Shown here piece by piece: positions 44,501-56,839 of a stretch of DNA of 64,000 nt (within the stretch, counting starts at the first letter, position 1; each line of letters begins with the position of its first letter). Made by a program: the position numbers and the translations under genes. The notes beneath the pieces were generated by a model. It saw only the letters and a list, made by a program, of their open reading frames with translations, was not told where the DNA came from and made no database searches. Source of the stretch: Lottia gigantea (Eukaryota > Mollusca > Gastropoda > Lottiidae); contig NW_008707123.1 of assembly GCF_000327385.1 (NCBI RefSeq), forward strand, positions 622,280 to 686,279, read 5' to 3'.

Positions 44501-47490
44501 TTGATTCTAGGACGTCCTAGTGCTAAGATCATTTCGAGAATATGTCGTCTGGTTCTAGGTTTATAATTCAAACTTATAGACATGATCGAAAGACTGATTT
44601 TAATCTAGTTTTTCCAGTATTTTTAAAATACAATGTATGCTTCTTTTGTACCAACTCTTGTGGATATTAAGCCCTGAATTGCCACGTTAAAGAAAGATTG
44701 AGGTGCCTCAAATAAAGTCATAAGCAGCACATTGGAATCATTAATCTAAACGAGAAAGATATAAGTAAATGCATCAAAGGCTTGTTATAGACTGACTTGT
44801 ACCACCTCAGCAGATCAAGGTTTCAAGGGATGATAAAGATTTCATAAACTTTTCTATGTTATTGGGGACATTTAAAGACATAGACAATACAAGATATTAC
44901 TTACTGATCCCTTTATATTACCACTACTTGATTTCTTTTTCATTCTCTGTAACTTGGCATCATCATCCCTTTAGAGAACAAAACAATTCAATTATAAGGA
45001 CACGAATGAATGAATAAATAAATAAATAAATAAATGAATGAATGAATGAATGAATGAATGAATGAATGAATGAATGAATGAATGAATGAATGAATGAATA
45101 ATTGCATGAATATAAGATACCAGACAACGACTTGTCGGACAACTTGGATGACCTATCTCTGACAAAATAGTAACCTACTCACTTTTCACCGCAGGCACAA
45201 AGGGCAACCAGAACCACGAGGGTCAAGGTCAGCACAATGCCTAGAAGGACAGCAACAGGTACATTGTCTCCACCATTTTGAATATTTTCTGTTACCGTTG
45301 ACAACAACCTTCGACCCCAATGTGAATGTAAGTGTTCATTCGGAATCATGATTCCTGCAAGAAATGGAAATGGAGTTTTACATCCCAATTAGAAATGGAG
45401 TCCTATTTTTCTCTTCTGAATTGTTGTGAGGCTCTATAGCACAGTCGGTCAGAGTGTTGGTTCTTTACTTGTCTCGTCATTTGCTTAGTTACGACGGCTG
45501 TGGGTTCAATTCTCCATCGCCGTGTGATAGTCACATGACCTTGAATAAATTTTCAAGTTAATAGAAATTCTGATGCCATGACAAGTGCTTTTGAGAGTAA
45601 ATCTAATCTTACCTTTGAGGTATCTATACCATTTTAAATTCTTGAATAGGGCTATCTGAATCTGAAAAATGATTTAAAAAAGTAAGTAAGTGATCAGCTA
45701 TCATAATTTCAAAATTAGTTTGTTTTTTTAAAGCAGAGAAAATGAAGCAACCATATTTTACAAGGAGAACACCTTATGTTATTGAGAATCCTTTCTTCCA
45801 GCTGATACTTGCTTAAAACTGGATTATCCGTACCCATTTACAGCTGGGTCAACAGAAACAATGGGGAAAGATGACTTATCAACGGTCATCAAAATTTCAC
45901 ACAATGACCACAATTAAAACCCACAATCACTATTTGTTCGACATAACCAAGCAAATGATGTCAAATAAAAATTCCAACTCTCTAACCTGCTATGATACAA
46001 CCCTTCCTTATTCAAAATGGGCTAAGATAACTTTTTCAAGATCATCAAAATATGTTTATATCTAAAGTAAGTAAGATATCAGTTTACAAATCCCTTCAAG
46101 GCGATACTATCTTCACAAACGTTATATAAAACAAATTGAGAACACTTTAAATAAACCTTATTACAACACAACATAAGGGTGTAGTATATCTTTCCATCCA
46201 TGAATAATAACACTTAAAATAAATATAACTGACTGTTTATTAAAACTGACAAGTTGATAAATAACTGAGAGTTGTTTAATAAAGATACATAACTTGACAA
46301 CAAAAGAAATAAAATGTGGCTAGCTTCATCTTCACAATGTCAAGCTAATACGAACTTCATCTTCACAATGTCAAGCTAATACGAACTTCATCTTCACAAT
46401 GTCAAGCTAATACGAACTTCATCTTCACAATGTCAAGCTAATACGAACTTCATCTTCACAATGTCAAGCTATTACGAACTTCATCTTCACAATGTCAAGC
46501 TAATACGAACTTCATCTTCACAATGTCAAGCTAATACGAACTTCATACTCATTCATGCCTTGACTGAACTAGCCACTATTCATATTGACTGTGTGAAGAT
46601 GAATCTAAAATGATTGATAAAAACATGTGCTTCCTAGTTGATATTTTTAAAGTCAATTGTAACTACAAATAACTTCAAACATCTTTCTTTACAAAACAAG
46701 ACAAGATGTCATTGAAACTTCGTATTTTTTGTGAAGTGTTTCCTAGTCTTTGTACCTTGGTATGTCATAGTTAACCTGCGTGTCATGGTTAACCCTTTAA
46801 ACAATTCTGTTGGATTCTATGACATTAATGGGAGGTCTCCTCAAATTAAGCATTGCTTGAAGGGATCATAAATGTTTTTTTAGGACACTGGCCCTACTGG
46901 ATTGCGTGGATTTGCACCATTGCCTTTTCGATCAATTGCAATCTATACCTTAAGATATTATTAGCAGCTTTTGATTTCATATACCATTAAGTATATTCTA
47001 TGAATACAGGAACCACAGATATCTGACAAAAGATTGCAATGGTTTAAACAGAATTAGAAGCCATGTTTATAAATTTATGATAAATGCTCCTGATACTGAT
47101 ACACATAAAAGAGCTAGAAAAATTTTCTACATTCCTTTAAATGTCATATCATAGTCACAATGCAGTTATGCGATAAGGAAGTTTTAAACAGTTAAACATG
47201 AATAATATAATGTCACTGAGCAATGAAATACTTGAAGTGACTACACCCAAAAAAAATATGAGCTATTTTATTCAGTGAATGAAGATATTGAGTCGTGTAG
47301 AAGAGCTAATCTCATAAACTACACCTACCTCGACAAATCCGTTCACGGGATACGATTCCTGGTTATCTCTTGAGCAAGTGTTCAAATTTAGAAAGCGAAA
47401 TAACTGTAATTTCACATCATAAAGTCGATAACAATTGAGGAAAACAAAGACTAATTCATTTGACGGCCATCTTGGATTATTTACTAGCCT
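41542..47490 (-). CDS. Single-pass membrane protein with about 20 YxxV/I/L motifs
   Basis: Exons: 47490?-47329, 45661-45613, 45354-45183, 44968-44905, 44400-44282, 44000-42937, 42773-42655, 42461-42311, 42068-41542. Phases agree; about 755 codons from the second exon on. The first listed exon is open at its 5' end (acceptor guess TCAG before 47490), so the N-terminus is missing. A short extracellular part (NLKWYRYLKGIMIPN) leads to the membrane segment VPVAVLLGIVLTLTLVVLVAL, then a basic KKK stop-transfer and a tail of more than 600 residues. Tail motifs: YDHL, YDHI, YAQV, YNKI, YNQV (twice), YNLV, YNTV, YNQI, YTIV, YAVV, YSKV, YEVV, YATV, YGVV, YTEI, YQSV, YESV, YEEV, YEDI. These suit phospho-tyrosine docking of SH2 proteins. 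I do not recognise the family. Confidence 0.8.
43802..43861 (-). other. ITAM-like pair YDHL-x12-YDHI
   Basis: Two acidic-preceded YxxL/I units separated by 12 residues, within the 6-12 spacing of immunoreceptor ITAMs that recruit tandem-SH2 kinases (Syk/ZAP70, Shark). Later pairs such as YNQV-x8-YNQI have Val in place of Leu/Ile. Confidence 0.55.
44447..44544. mobile_element. 98-bp MITE, short form
   Basis: Inverted ends CAAAATGATCTTAGCTCTAG and CTAGTGCTAAGATCATTTCG, about 37 bp each, with a centre of about 25 bp. Parent form of the swollen element at 40980. Intronic in the tyrosine-motif gene. Confidence 0.85.
45003..45102 (-). repeat. (AAAT)n/(GAAT)n microsatellite
   Basis: About 25 tetranucleotide units, AAAT first, then GAAT. 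Intronic. Confidence 0.95.
45425..45560 (+). repeat. tRNA-derived SINE
   Basis: Head CTCTATAGCACAGTCGGTCA fits an A box and GTGGGTTCAATTCTCC a B box about 50 bp later, followed by a non-tRNA body. Same family as the pieces near 29690. Confidence 0.65.
46328..46545 (-). repeat. Tandem array of the dispersed 30-bp motif
   Basis: Seven copies of CTTCATCTTCACAATGTCAA plus GCTAATACGAA, nearly identical. Then 46545-46610 gives a diverged full-length flank (GCCTTGACTGAACTAGCCAC). Reverse orientation relative to the array at 63787. Confidence 0.95.
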
Positions 47491-47499
47491 CTGACCCAA

Positions 47500-48685
47500 A
47501 ATGTCAGAATTGCCGAAATATTAATTTGGCTAAATTAAACGCTTTCCCTGCTTTATTTTGCTACCTCATTGCAGGTGAAAATAGAAAATCTTGAAATTTC
47601 CATGCAACAGAGATGACACGCCATAATATACGCGGTATGATTCATCGGTATGAAGATAAGATAAAATGTGATCAAAGGGAAGTAATTCAATGTAGTGCCC
47701 CATCAAAATCAGACTACAAATAAACTCTTTATGACTTTAAACTACCGACAAAGTTTAATACTACCGAAAATAGATTAAGAGGTTTAATAGGCTTGGATTA
47801 ACATATCATTTAACAGTTAGTGGATTATAACAATCTTATTGAAGGGATTAATGCATTTCTTAATCAGAAACCTAAAGTTTCGACTCGTGTTGCTGCATAA
47901 CATTTGTCCCCCCCTCACCTTCACCTTCTCTCGTTCCTTCTATAATGAATAGATTTGCAGAAAATAAAGGAGTTTTACGTCTTATTACTTTGCACCAGAT
48001 TGGGCTTTTATAGAGGCAACATCTTGTAGTATGCAATGAGTTAACCCTTTTGCAACTTCCAGCTTTGGAGGAGTCGTTAACAGTCTGTATCGTGCAATGT
48101 AAGCCCCGCCCTCCCCGCCAATTAGATTTTAAACTCTCATATCCCAAATATCGCTAATGAAGTAAACCTATATGTGTATATAAGAATAGTAGGCCTATTA
48201 TAATTTAGCCATTGTATCTAGCCCTAACAACGGTAGATTATATAGATTATAGAATAGATACAATGGGATCGCCTTACAATAAATCGTTATTATAAAGAGA
48301 TATAGGTGAGCTATTGTCAAATATCAGTAGGGAGTTAAAACACTAACGATTCAGTTTTTCACTGAAAGCCTTACATCTGTACAGAAGAACGCGAATTTGT
48401 GGAACTTTTGAGGTGATTTAAACTGGAATACCCTTTACTCTTAAAGATATTCGTGACCTTGAAGAACCATTGGGATATTTGCAAATTAATTTTGAAGAGG
48501 AAACCCAACTTGAATACTGGATGAACTGAGAGTCATAAAAGTTAGCCAATATTCCAGATAGATACATCTTAAAGTGTGACGTCCTCGTAAAAAGGGAATT
48601 TAAGAAAGTGAATTATACTCGAAAAGTTCTCTTTAATATATTTCGTGTGTGTTTATCTTTAGGACAGAAACAAACGCCAGTGAAA
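47500..48685. other. Divergent region upstream of CIMIP5
   Basis: Contains a reversed repeat family A copy (about 47870-48080; AGTTTTACGTC, GTATGCAATGAG), which makes a spurious 91-aa minus frame. It should also hold the CIMIP5 promoter and perhaps missing 5' exons of the tyrosine-motif gene. Confidence 0.5.
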
Positions 48686-51635
48686 ATGTCGGGACCAACG
48701 TATATGCTTGCTGCCAAACAAAGGTAGAGTATAAATGAATTATTTTTTAGAATAACTCGAGCGAAATATGCCTTAAACGTGCCAAAAATCTTAAAGGAAA
48801 AATGCCCTTAAATATCCAAAATATCTCAAATGAAAAATGTCTCAAAGTTCCAAAATATCTCAAACGAAAAATGCCTTTAAATATCCAAAATATCTCAAAC
48901 GAAAAATGCCTTAAATGTCGCTAAGGTCTCAAAAGTTACCATAAAAATGTCTTAAAGATGAAAGGTTTCGGAGTCGATATAAAATAAATTAATTGAAGCA
49001 AAATCAATAAGTACAAGAAAATCGATGAAGAAAGTTCGATGAATTGTTGACTGGTAACAACAGTCTTAAAGTTAATCTATTATTCAACTATACTAAGGCC
49101 TTGTTTACACTTGGACATACCCTATAACCATATGTACCGTTATTTTATGACCGCAATTGGGAAGCAAAAACGGATGGTTTAGGGAGACCGTATTGGACAA
49201 AGTAAGGTGATTATTCAACTGAACTTAGGCCTTGTCTAACAACGTTGACTGGAAGTGGAGAGGGTGAGGGTGAGGGGGTTAACGAAGAGTGGGTGAGCTA
49301 GGGGTTGGAATATCGGAACACAATGGGTATAGGTAATCCAGACTAAGGCCATGATAAATTTAAAGGAAATAGGGACCTCCCAATCCATTGCAAATGTTCG
49401 TAACACTTCTCAGAATAGGAAACTTACTTTGGGTTTGTCTGCTGCTAAAATTGGAATCAAGAGCCAGTGTGACATAGGCTTGAAGGCAATATGTAATCAA
49501 AGTTCCATTAGGCCTGGTAATTCAGTTTCGTGAGTTGCACGAGTAGATTGGACAGAATCAAATTTTGTTCCTTGGATTAAATAAACTTCCATTTTTATTT
49601 TGAACAATTTGGAAAAGGGATTAACTAATTTTGAGAAATTCTACAAAGGATTATCTATAAGGCAATTGGGATTATATACTGAATATTTTCTTTTAGGAAT
49701 GTTTCCGTAAGTATAATAGAAAATTTTAATAATTCAAGAAAAAAGATAAGTTTTTATTTGGGGAGGTGGTGTGGTGAGAGATTTTAGGAAAGACATGGTT
49801 CAGTTTCGAAAGTGGTCAAGCACAATTTTCAGTGAAAATTGCCAAAATTCGTCCAGGTATAAGAATATTCAGAAATATATTTAATGGGCTTTTGGCCACC
49901 GACCAAACTAGGCCTAAACAAATCGAAGTCGAGATAAACGATCGCGTTGAAATCCAAGAATCTAACAAGTCATTTTACTCTTGAAAGATCAAACGTATTG
50001 ATCGATTAATTGCCTATTGACCAAGACTACAATAGAGAACGATATGTAATAAAAGACTAGGCGATAGTGACTATGTTATGAATTATTTACCTGACAATGA
50101 AATATTGAGATAATTGGCGCTAATTAACTACTGTGGAATATTAGATACTGTTGAGGTATATCAATTATAACGCCCTGATCAACTGGGGTATATAACGCCC
50201 AGTTGTAACTGTGGATTATTGTTGATATATCATACCCGTTTAGATCAATTCACCTGTATTTTGGATTAAGTGTTTTAAACATGACGGAACAGGTTTCGGG
50301 TGTATTGTTTTCTTATTCTAATCGACCAAAAAGGTAATTTTTATACATTGTAATATAGTGTTTTGGTTTTTTTTGGGGGGGAGGGGAGTGCGAGTGGAGG
50401 TTTCAAATAACATATTATCTGTACGAATTTGTGGGATAAAAACAGACGGCTAACAGAGGAGAAATTCAAAAACGTTTGACACAATTACTCCTACAATTGC
50501 AGTCAAGGTATAAGACGAAATACGTAATAGCTTGACATTGTCCAAATGCACATATTACTAACGATAGGCGTCGTCTCCAAAAAATCCAAACGTCTAACTG
50601 ACTTCACAATCAAAATGATTAAGGATTAAGGAATTTAAAGTCTGTAAAATAATTTCAATGCCCACAGCAATTTTAAGATATTATCAATTTAACGTTTCTC
50701 GTCCTAGTGCCCACCACGACAGTTGCATCCCGAAAGCAAAGGCCGCTCAACCAGCAAAGAATCACACTGAAGGAGATTATAGAGGCTGCGATGGTGTAAC
50801 CCAAAATAAAATTTGGACAGAAAATGTTCAGAGTGAAAAACGTTGCAGAAAAAATTGGTGAGTTGATCTAGGCTAACTTTAAAGTGTCAAAGGGAAATAA
50901 CTTTGAAGCTTATTGAATGAGACACCTGAAAGTGAAACACATGGTTCTTTAATAACAAAACGATAATAATAACACAAGGTCTCGACTATCCCAATCACAT
51001 GCCAAATTAAACTGACTTATCAATGCCCCTTTATAATATTCATTGCTCCGGACCTGACACCCCACCCTTTCTAGAAATTATCAATGCCCCTTTATAATTT
51101 CAGGAGCCATGATTGGGGATATTTAACAGATTATGACGCAAGGGTGAGTATAATCATAGCATCATAATCAATCGAACAGTTGCTGTATTGCATGCAAACC
51201 ACTGGTACATGTATATTTATTGTGGGTTCCGTAACATAGAAGATCAAATCATCAAGCAGATAATCCAATCACAAATCCATCCCACCCATCTACTATTTTT
51301 TGCCTCCATACGCTGGCGCTGAGGTTACAGAACCCAACTTCAGATTACCATCCCATATCATCATCATCATACGTGTATATACAATTCGTAATAGCTTGAC
51401 ATTGTGAAGATGGTCTCCTATGTTATATCTGTATATTTTTCAGGGTAATTTGAAACAAAAAGAAGAAATGCCAGAGAAGGTCGCTCTTTATTCTGATAAT
51501 GTTCCTAACACCAATTCAGCCATGTATGGCAACAGAATCAATACCGATCTAGGACAGAAGATGCAGGCGATGGAATTCAAATTTTATGCTGAAAAACGAC
51601 GCAGAAAAATGGGCAAAGACTTGATTTGTTATTAA
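48686..51635 (+). CDS. CIMIP5: Ciliary microtubule inner protein 5 (C2orf50 orthologue)
   Basis: Exons: 48686-48723, 50708-50857, 51104-51143, 51444-51635; phases agree, giving 139 aa. From CDGVTQNKIW onward it lines up with human C2orf50 as I recall it: CDGV..(Q)..(L/I)W, E...R..NW, then W.(F/Y)L.DYD..GN.K..E..P..V.L(F/Y)SD.VP.(S/T)N, and R(L/I)(D/N)T.LGQ....M(D/E)F.F. This family lines the lumen of axonemal doublet microtubules in motile cilia. The N-terminal 40 residues (MSGPTYMLAAKQR, then a Lys/Ala-rich stretch) are not conserved. The tiny first exon is supported by its ATG and matching phase 2. Confidence 0.85.
48765..48945 (+). repeat. Minisatellite of about 36 bp
   Basis: Four to five imperfect units of TATCTCAAACGAAAAATGCC with variable CTTAAATATCCAAAA. 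Directly follows the first CIMIP5 exon. Confidence 0.8.
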
Positions 51636-52925
51636 GTTTTCCATTGTCTAAAATCATCAAGAATAATTCGTTAAAATTTTAAATGGTACCTACAAATGAT
51701 ACCATTTTGTCCAAATCATTCAAGAAATTGTCATGTTATCCAAGCTTACCGCAAAAAAAAAAACGCCCCTTCTCCCCTTTCACACACTTACTAATTTCAT
51801 GTCATTATTCAAGATAGTAAATAAATGAAAAATTATAACCATATTTAAAGCGAAAAGAAATCAGTATCTATTTTACAGCCACTTTAAAATTACAAAAACT
51901 GCAAGCGTCATTTCATTTCATTATGGAAGTGCATCTGTGCCAAAACATTTCCTAACGTTAATTTTATGGAAGGCTATCCATGGCAAAAGTATGATTTTTA
52001 ACTGTCTCATAATTGAAATGCTTAAGTATAGGGTAATTCATAACATTTTTGTTGTAGATAAACAGAGTAATTTTTTATATTTAAGAATGTACTTTATGAC
52101 GTTTTTATCATCTTTATTAATTGGTATTGGGTTAACTCTTTTAGTTTCTATTATTAAATATTTAAATTCAACCTTTGACTTTATTCGTTATATGTCATAA
52201 TCATTATGTAGAAGATATAAAAAATATATCCTTTAAAAGTTATTATTGGTTATAGTACGAGAATGGCCACATTACAGAGGTAACACTGTTGAATCGTGTA
52301 AAATTCAAATGTGGTTTTAATAGCAGGGCTATACTGTTATAATTTATTTATTTAATTGCTTTAAGATTTTGTTTTGTTGTATTTTGATATTCATACCTGT
52401 CTCAGCATTATAAATAATCAATTATTAAATCAATATTAAAAATAAACACCATCTTCTTTCCTTTGATTGGATTAAAAATACAACCAATCATGACCCCTGA
52501 TTAAAGCATACCATCCAATCAAATGGCTGAATTTACAAACTTCGCTGACACTAGAAGGGTGGCTATTGCAGTCAAGGTATAAGACAAAGTTCCACATCGT
52601 GACATTTTGAAGATGTCCGTAACCCATAACCAACAATGAAATTTTAGCATGTAACGGCCTAAAACCTGATACACTAAACCTCCAAAAGAACCCAAAAAAT
52701 CCAACTATCCTGTCCCTCTTTTGGTTATAGAAGACATAAAATCATGCCCAAAGTGAGAAGAAAGCCAAGCCATGCTGTGTGCAATGAAGTAACTTAGTCA
52801 TGCAGAAAAGTTATTTCCCTTTATGTTCATAAAATTCAAAATGAATTCATAGCCATTGCCAGAGTTCTAAAAGAAACACAGAGGTTATAAATTCTCATAT
52901 ACAGTGTATCCTTCCTTTTTCCACC
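51636..52925. other. CIMIP5 3' flank, no gene seen
   Basis: AT-rich with no supported exon. One copy of the 30-bp-motif element (52560-52615) and a family A fragment near 52770. Confidence 0.5.
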
Positions 52926-53100
52926 CTCACACCCCTGGTGTATCATTTGAACCCCTCACACCTCTGGTGTATCATTTGAACCCCTCACACCCCTGGTGTA
53001 TCATTTGAACCCCTCACACCTCTGGTGTATCATTTGAACCCCTAACACCCCTGGTGTATCATTTGAACCCCTCACACCCCTGGCATAACACCTCGCACCC
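52926..53100 (+). repeat. 30-bp minisatellite
   Basis: Six copies of CCCCTCACACCCCTGGTGTA plus TCATTTGAA, alternating CCCC and CTCT variants. About 53185-53225 is shared with the repeat at 2885. Confidence 0.9.
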
Positions 53101-53888
53101 CCAAAACAATGGACATTCCAATAACATCCACTGCATAGAGTTTATTTCTAGCTTTAAATTTGGAACCATATAAAACCCTTAAGGTAAATTCTTCTCCTAC
53201 AACAGTTGGCCACACCTTTGACAGGTCTAAAGGATGTATTAAACTGTGTCTGGATTCACGAAAAAATACAATTTCTTCCCTTTAATATGTTAAATAAATG
53301 AATATGTACACAGCCGTTACATAACTTTCGATTGATTGAGTAGTTTCTTAGAACAAAATTACATGGACGGATTAATAATAAGACACAAATGATAATAAGG
53401 GGAGTAACTCTATTAAGCTTATGGGCAAACAAGTGCTTTGCTTACAAAGTGTGTTTGTTTCCTTGATTGTCAGCTTTTTTGGGGGTAGATTTAGATCTTG
53501 AATATAATATAAATAGTCCTCAGAAGGACTAGAATTGTACGAAAATGGCATAATCCCTTCAAAAATATCTCTAACTAAGAAGTTTACTTTCTTTTTCTAT
53601 ATATGTCTTGTCTATATATGGCAGTGTCTTTAAAAGAAAAACCACTAGTCAGTTTAATATTCAAACGCAGATAATTCTGGACACACATGGATTTCAATGC
53701 AAATTTGGCGGTGAAAATGCGAACACTTTTACTGATTAGTTTAGCTAAAAAATACCTGTTTCTGAGATTAAGGTACGATTGTTCAAACAGTTTGTGAATG
53801 TATCTCTTTAAGCTATTTTAGATAAGATAAATGGTGCATTGTCTAAAAAGCCTGTGTGAGATTTTTGTCCACGCTTTTAAAAACAAAA

Positions 53889-56342
53889 CTAGCATCGCTT
53901 CAATAAATTAGTCCGTGCTGCGACTAGTAATTTAAATGCCTCCTCACTTCCTGGCGCCACGCTTTTATCAGGATGTAGTAATACCGCCAGTTTCCTATAC
54001 GCTTTGTTTACGTCATCTCTGGAAAAAAAGCAGAAATTCCATTTAAATGTCCGTTCATCTCATGCTGACGACATGTGTTTCAGATATATAACCCTCATCA
54101 GGACAGCTATCTTTATAAATGGAAATAAACTTTCAATACACAACTTAATATCAGGTTATTGACTCAATACGTGTTTCAGATAATTAAACCCTCATCAGGA
54201 TAGAGGTGTAAAAAATATAAACCTACTTTGTAGCAGACGTCGTTAAACCCAGACGTTCGTAATCTGACTTTGAATTTTTCAGCCTCTGTATGGCATCTAT
54301 CTGTTCTTTACTGTAACCAAGCTGGGTAACCGTCGGTAACTTCTGTCCGCCATTATCTATCGTATTTATTACTCCTTCTAACAATGTCTGCAATGAAAAT
54401 TAGCTCCCTTTATTAATAAACCACAAGGAAATGAAATGGAGTTTAACTTTCTACTTTTCTGTTTCAGATTAATCTTTTAAAAAGATGACCTGCTGCTCTA
54501 GATTTGGAAATGAAGTGAAATAGAGTTTTACTTCTGTTTAGGTTTACAAAATGGTGTTAAATGCCACATTTTTCTGTTCCAATTTGGGTTTATGAAATGA
54601 AATGGATTGTTACTTCCTCCTGCGAGAAAGTCATGAAGGTTTATAGGCATTAATATTCCTGAATTCACAAATTCAAAATGGCAGCCAACCTTGAATAATT
54701 CATTGACACCCTCTCCACTTTGAGCAGATGTCTCGAAATAATGGTAACCATGACTACTAGCCCATAAACGCCCTTCAACTTCATCCACTACCCTCTTTTT
54801 ATCAATCTGAAAAATAAGATATATCCAATAATATGCTCAAGATAATTTCACAAAGTTTGATCCATGACCAGCTAGTTTAAGAATCCTTTTGAAACAAAGA
54901 TGATATCCTAACGCTGGGTTGGAACACTGTTCTTCGTTGCATGTAAATAGCTCAGTAGAGAATTGGATTGTCGTCAGATTGGGGGATCAGTTCCATTGGT
55001 TTAAGAGGTAGGGAAAATTCTGATGCCTGTGCTTCAGAGAGTCTGCCAAGCGTTGGTTTTCACCCCCTTTTACCATAAACCTCCATTCTTCAGAAAAGTT
55101 TCAATGTCTGTCATGGGGACATATTTTTACCTTATTAGCACACACACATACAATCATATTGTCCATATCACCATGGTTACCAATCTCACTCTTCATTTCA
55201 TTCATCCAATCATCTAGGGCCGTAAAACTACTTCTCTCTGATACATCATATATCAATATCGCTCCTTGTGTATCTCGATAAAATTCATTACGAACCTACA
55301 AATTAATACACAATTAGCCATGTGAACACTCTAGTATGTCATATATCAATATCGCTCCTTGAACTTCAGGGTATATGATATTTTATTTCATTTACACTCA
55401 GTGTTTAAAAGACTGAACAAAATGCTGAACATCAATGGCTGAACTAGGACTGAAGAAAAGAGAAAAGAAATTACCTCATAAAATATAGGATGACCAGCCA
55501 TATCAAATATATTGACCTTGACTTCTTTATCTTTAATAGTTACCCTGAATTTAAATAAAACAAGTCTGCATTATACCCCATTTATTACAGAAAACATACA
55601 AGTAATATCAACAAGTCTGAAAAGGTTTGTAATCTGTAAGCTCATGAGCTCAAATTCACCAAATCCTAATCAGTTACAACTGTTTAACTATTTGCTTCCC
55701 AAGAGCTTGTTTTCAGCTATCAGGATAACTTTCCAGTTGGTATGTCTACAATTAAATATAGATGTAGTGGCAAGGTGATACAGTACACTATAAGTATCCT
55801 GATTTATGTTCAATCATGATGGGAGGAAGCTGTCATAGGACAGCATCAAAGGCAGTAATTTATAATTCTTACAGTCAACAAATTAATGAAATTGAGCTGA
55901 AAGAGTAAAGCTGAGAGTGGGAGTACGTGTCTTACCTAGTTACACCATAATCTATACCAATAGTAGCTAGATATTTATTAACAAACCTCTTCTCGCAATA
56001 CCTCTTAATTATACAACTCTACAAATATAATAACTATATAATAATTTCAGGGTCGTAACTAGGGTCTTTTGGCTGAATTCATATACTTCTAAGACACATG
56101 AAAGGTGGCCATTGCAGTCAGGTATTAGACAAACTTCGTAATAGCTTGACATTGTGATGTATTTCTTGTGCATTCCCAAAAACAGCTATAATCGCCATAT
56201 AAAATTATCAGCATGTAGCCTACAAGATTACAATCAGCATAAAATATAAAATAATGATTACCTTTCCAACTTCAGCATTTCCCATGCTGATGATTTTGAC
56301 TCTAGGAATAACTTTTGGCTTCATTTTGACATTAGATGTCAT
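53889..56342 (-). CDS. DNAJC27: DnaJ homolog subfamily C member 27 (Rab-like RBJ)
   Basis: Exons: 56342-56262, 56018-55936, 55544-55475, 55295-55131, 54806-54690, 54387-54227, 54018-53889; phases agree, giving 268 aa (human 273). Rab-like GTPase part: P-loop GNAEVGKS (21-28), [21 protein letters not shown], switch II DMAGHP, nucleotide-binding ANKIDKKR and the ETSAQSG box. A C-terminal J domain follows with [23 protein letters not shown] is at 241-243. No prenylation Cys-Cys; it ends KRC. In mammals RBJ binds MEK and holds active ERK in the nucleus, and the J domain can engage Hsp70. Intron 6 is only 208 bp and is mostly hammerhead-type sequence. Confidence 0.96.
54061..54110 (-). ncRNA. Hammerhead ribozyme, intact-looking, intronic
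   Basis: Read on the minus strand: stem I 5' strand ATAGCTGTC, core CTGATGA (54101-54095), stem II GGGTTATATATCT, core GAAA (54081-54078), minimal stem III C-ACAT-G closing to U16.1, cleavage base C (54070), then stem I 3' strand GTCAGCATG. All conserved core bases are present; stem I pairs at 5 of 6 positions; stem II is weak with two G-U pairs. Type I with minimal stem III, the form known from Penelope-like elements and small metazoan retrozyme-like repeats. Same strand as DNAJC27, in its 208-bp intron 6. Confidence 0.75.
54155..54207 (-). ncRNA. Second hammerhead-like motif, degenerate, in tandem
   Basis: Core CTGATGA at 54198-54192 and GAAA at 54177-54174 with stem II GGGTTTAATTATCT, close to the first copy, but stem III and the cleavage region are disrupted. 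Core-to-core distance to the first copy is 97 nt, in the same orientation. Confidence 0.6.
55338..55364 (-). repeat. Short copy of DNAJC27 exon 4 in the neighbouring intron
   Basis: CATATATCAATATCGCTCCT at about 55340 repeats exon 4 sequence at about 55245, one intron boundary away. Confidence 0.8.
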
Positions 56343-56839
56343 TGTGTACTCAGTTTACAGTTTATTCTTCGGTATTTCTCAATGCCTCACTGCCATTCTT
56401 AATTAGTAATTCTGGTCTCTATTAGGCTGGAGATGTTTCTGGAAAGGAGGTTAAGAACTCATTACCTAAGTAGGACAGAGAACCACCAGCACAGATCTCA
56501 TTGCTGAGATAGCACAACTGGAAGCTGGGAGGGGCAAAACAGCAACAACAGTACCGAACCACACAGTCCTGATACCAAGACCATCTACAGAATGGAATAA
56601 TTGAGTAAGCAAAACATAGGCGAGGTTAAAGAAGGGTGTAATCACTGTTTGTCTGAGAGGGGGGTGGGGGGTTGGAGGTCTTTGAATCTCAGCAATCTGT
56701 GCTACGTTAATTTACCGATCGTAACATTTCGTAGCTTTGGAATCGCGTATGAGAATTCGTTAGAAAGAACTTTTTGCTTATTTAACAGTTAACAATTCAA
56801 AATTATTCTTACAAAATTCCACCAAGAACATAAAAAGAA

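Noticed and set aside
45425-45500. Possible tRNA gene from A-box and B-box matches
   Set aside because: No cloverleaf can be folded; related copies near 29690 show it is a SINE.
46328-46545. Regular 30-bp direct repeats resembling a CRISPR array
   Set aside because: Units are directly abutting with no unique spacers, the host is eukaryotic, and the same monomer is dispersed elsewhere.
47872-48147. 91-aa minus-strand frame that could be a missing 5' exon of the tyrosine-motif gene
   Set aside because: Most of it is a reversed copy of repeat family A, and no phase-matched donor was found.
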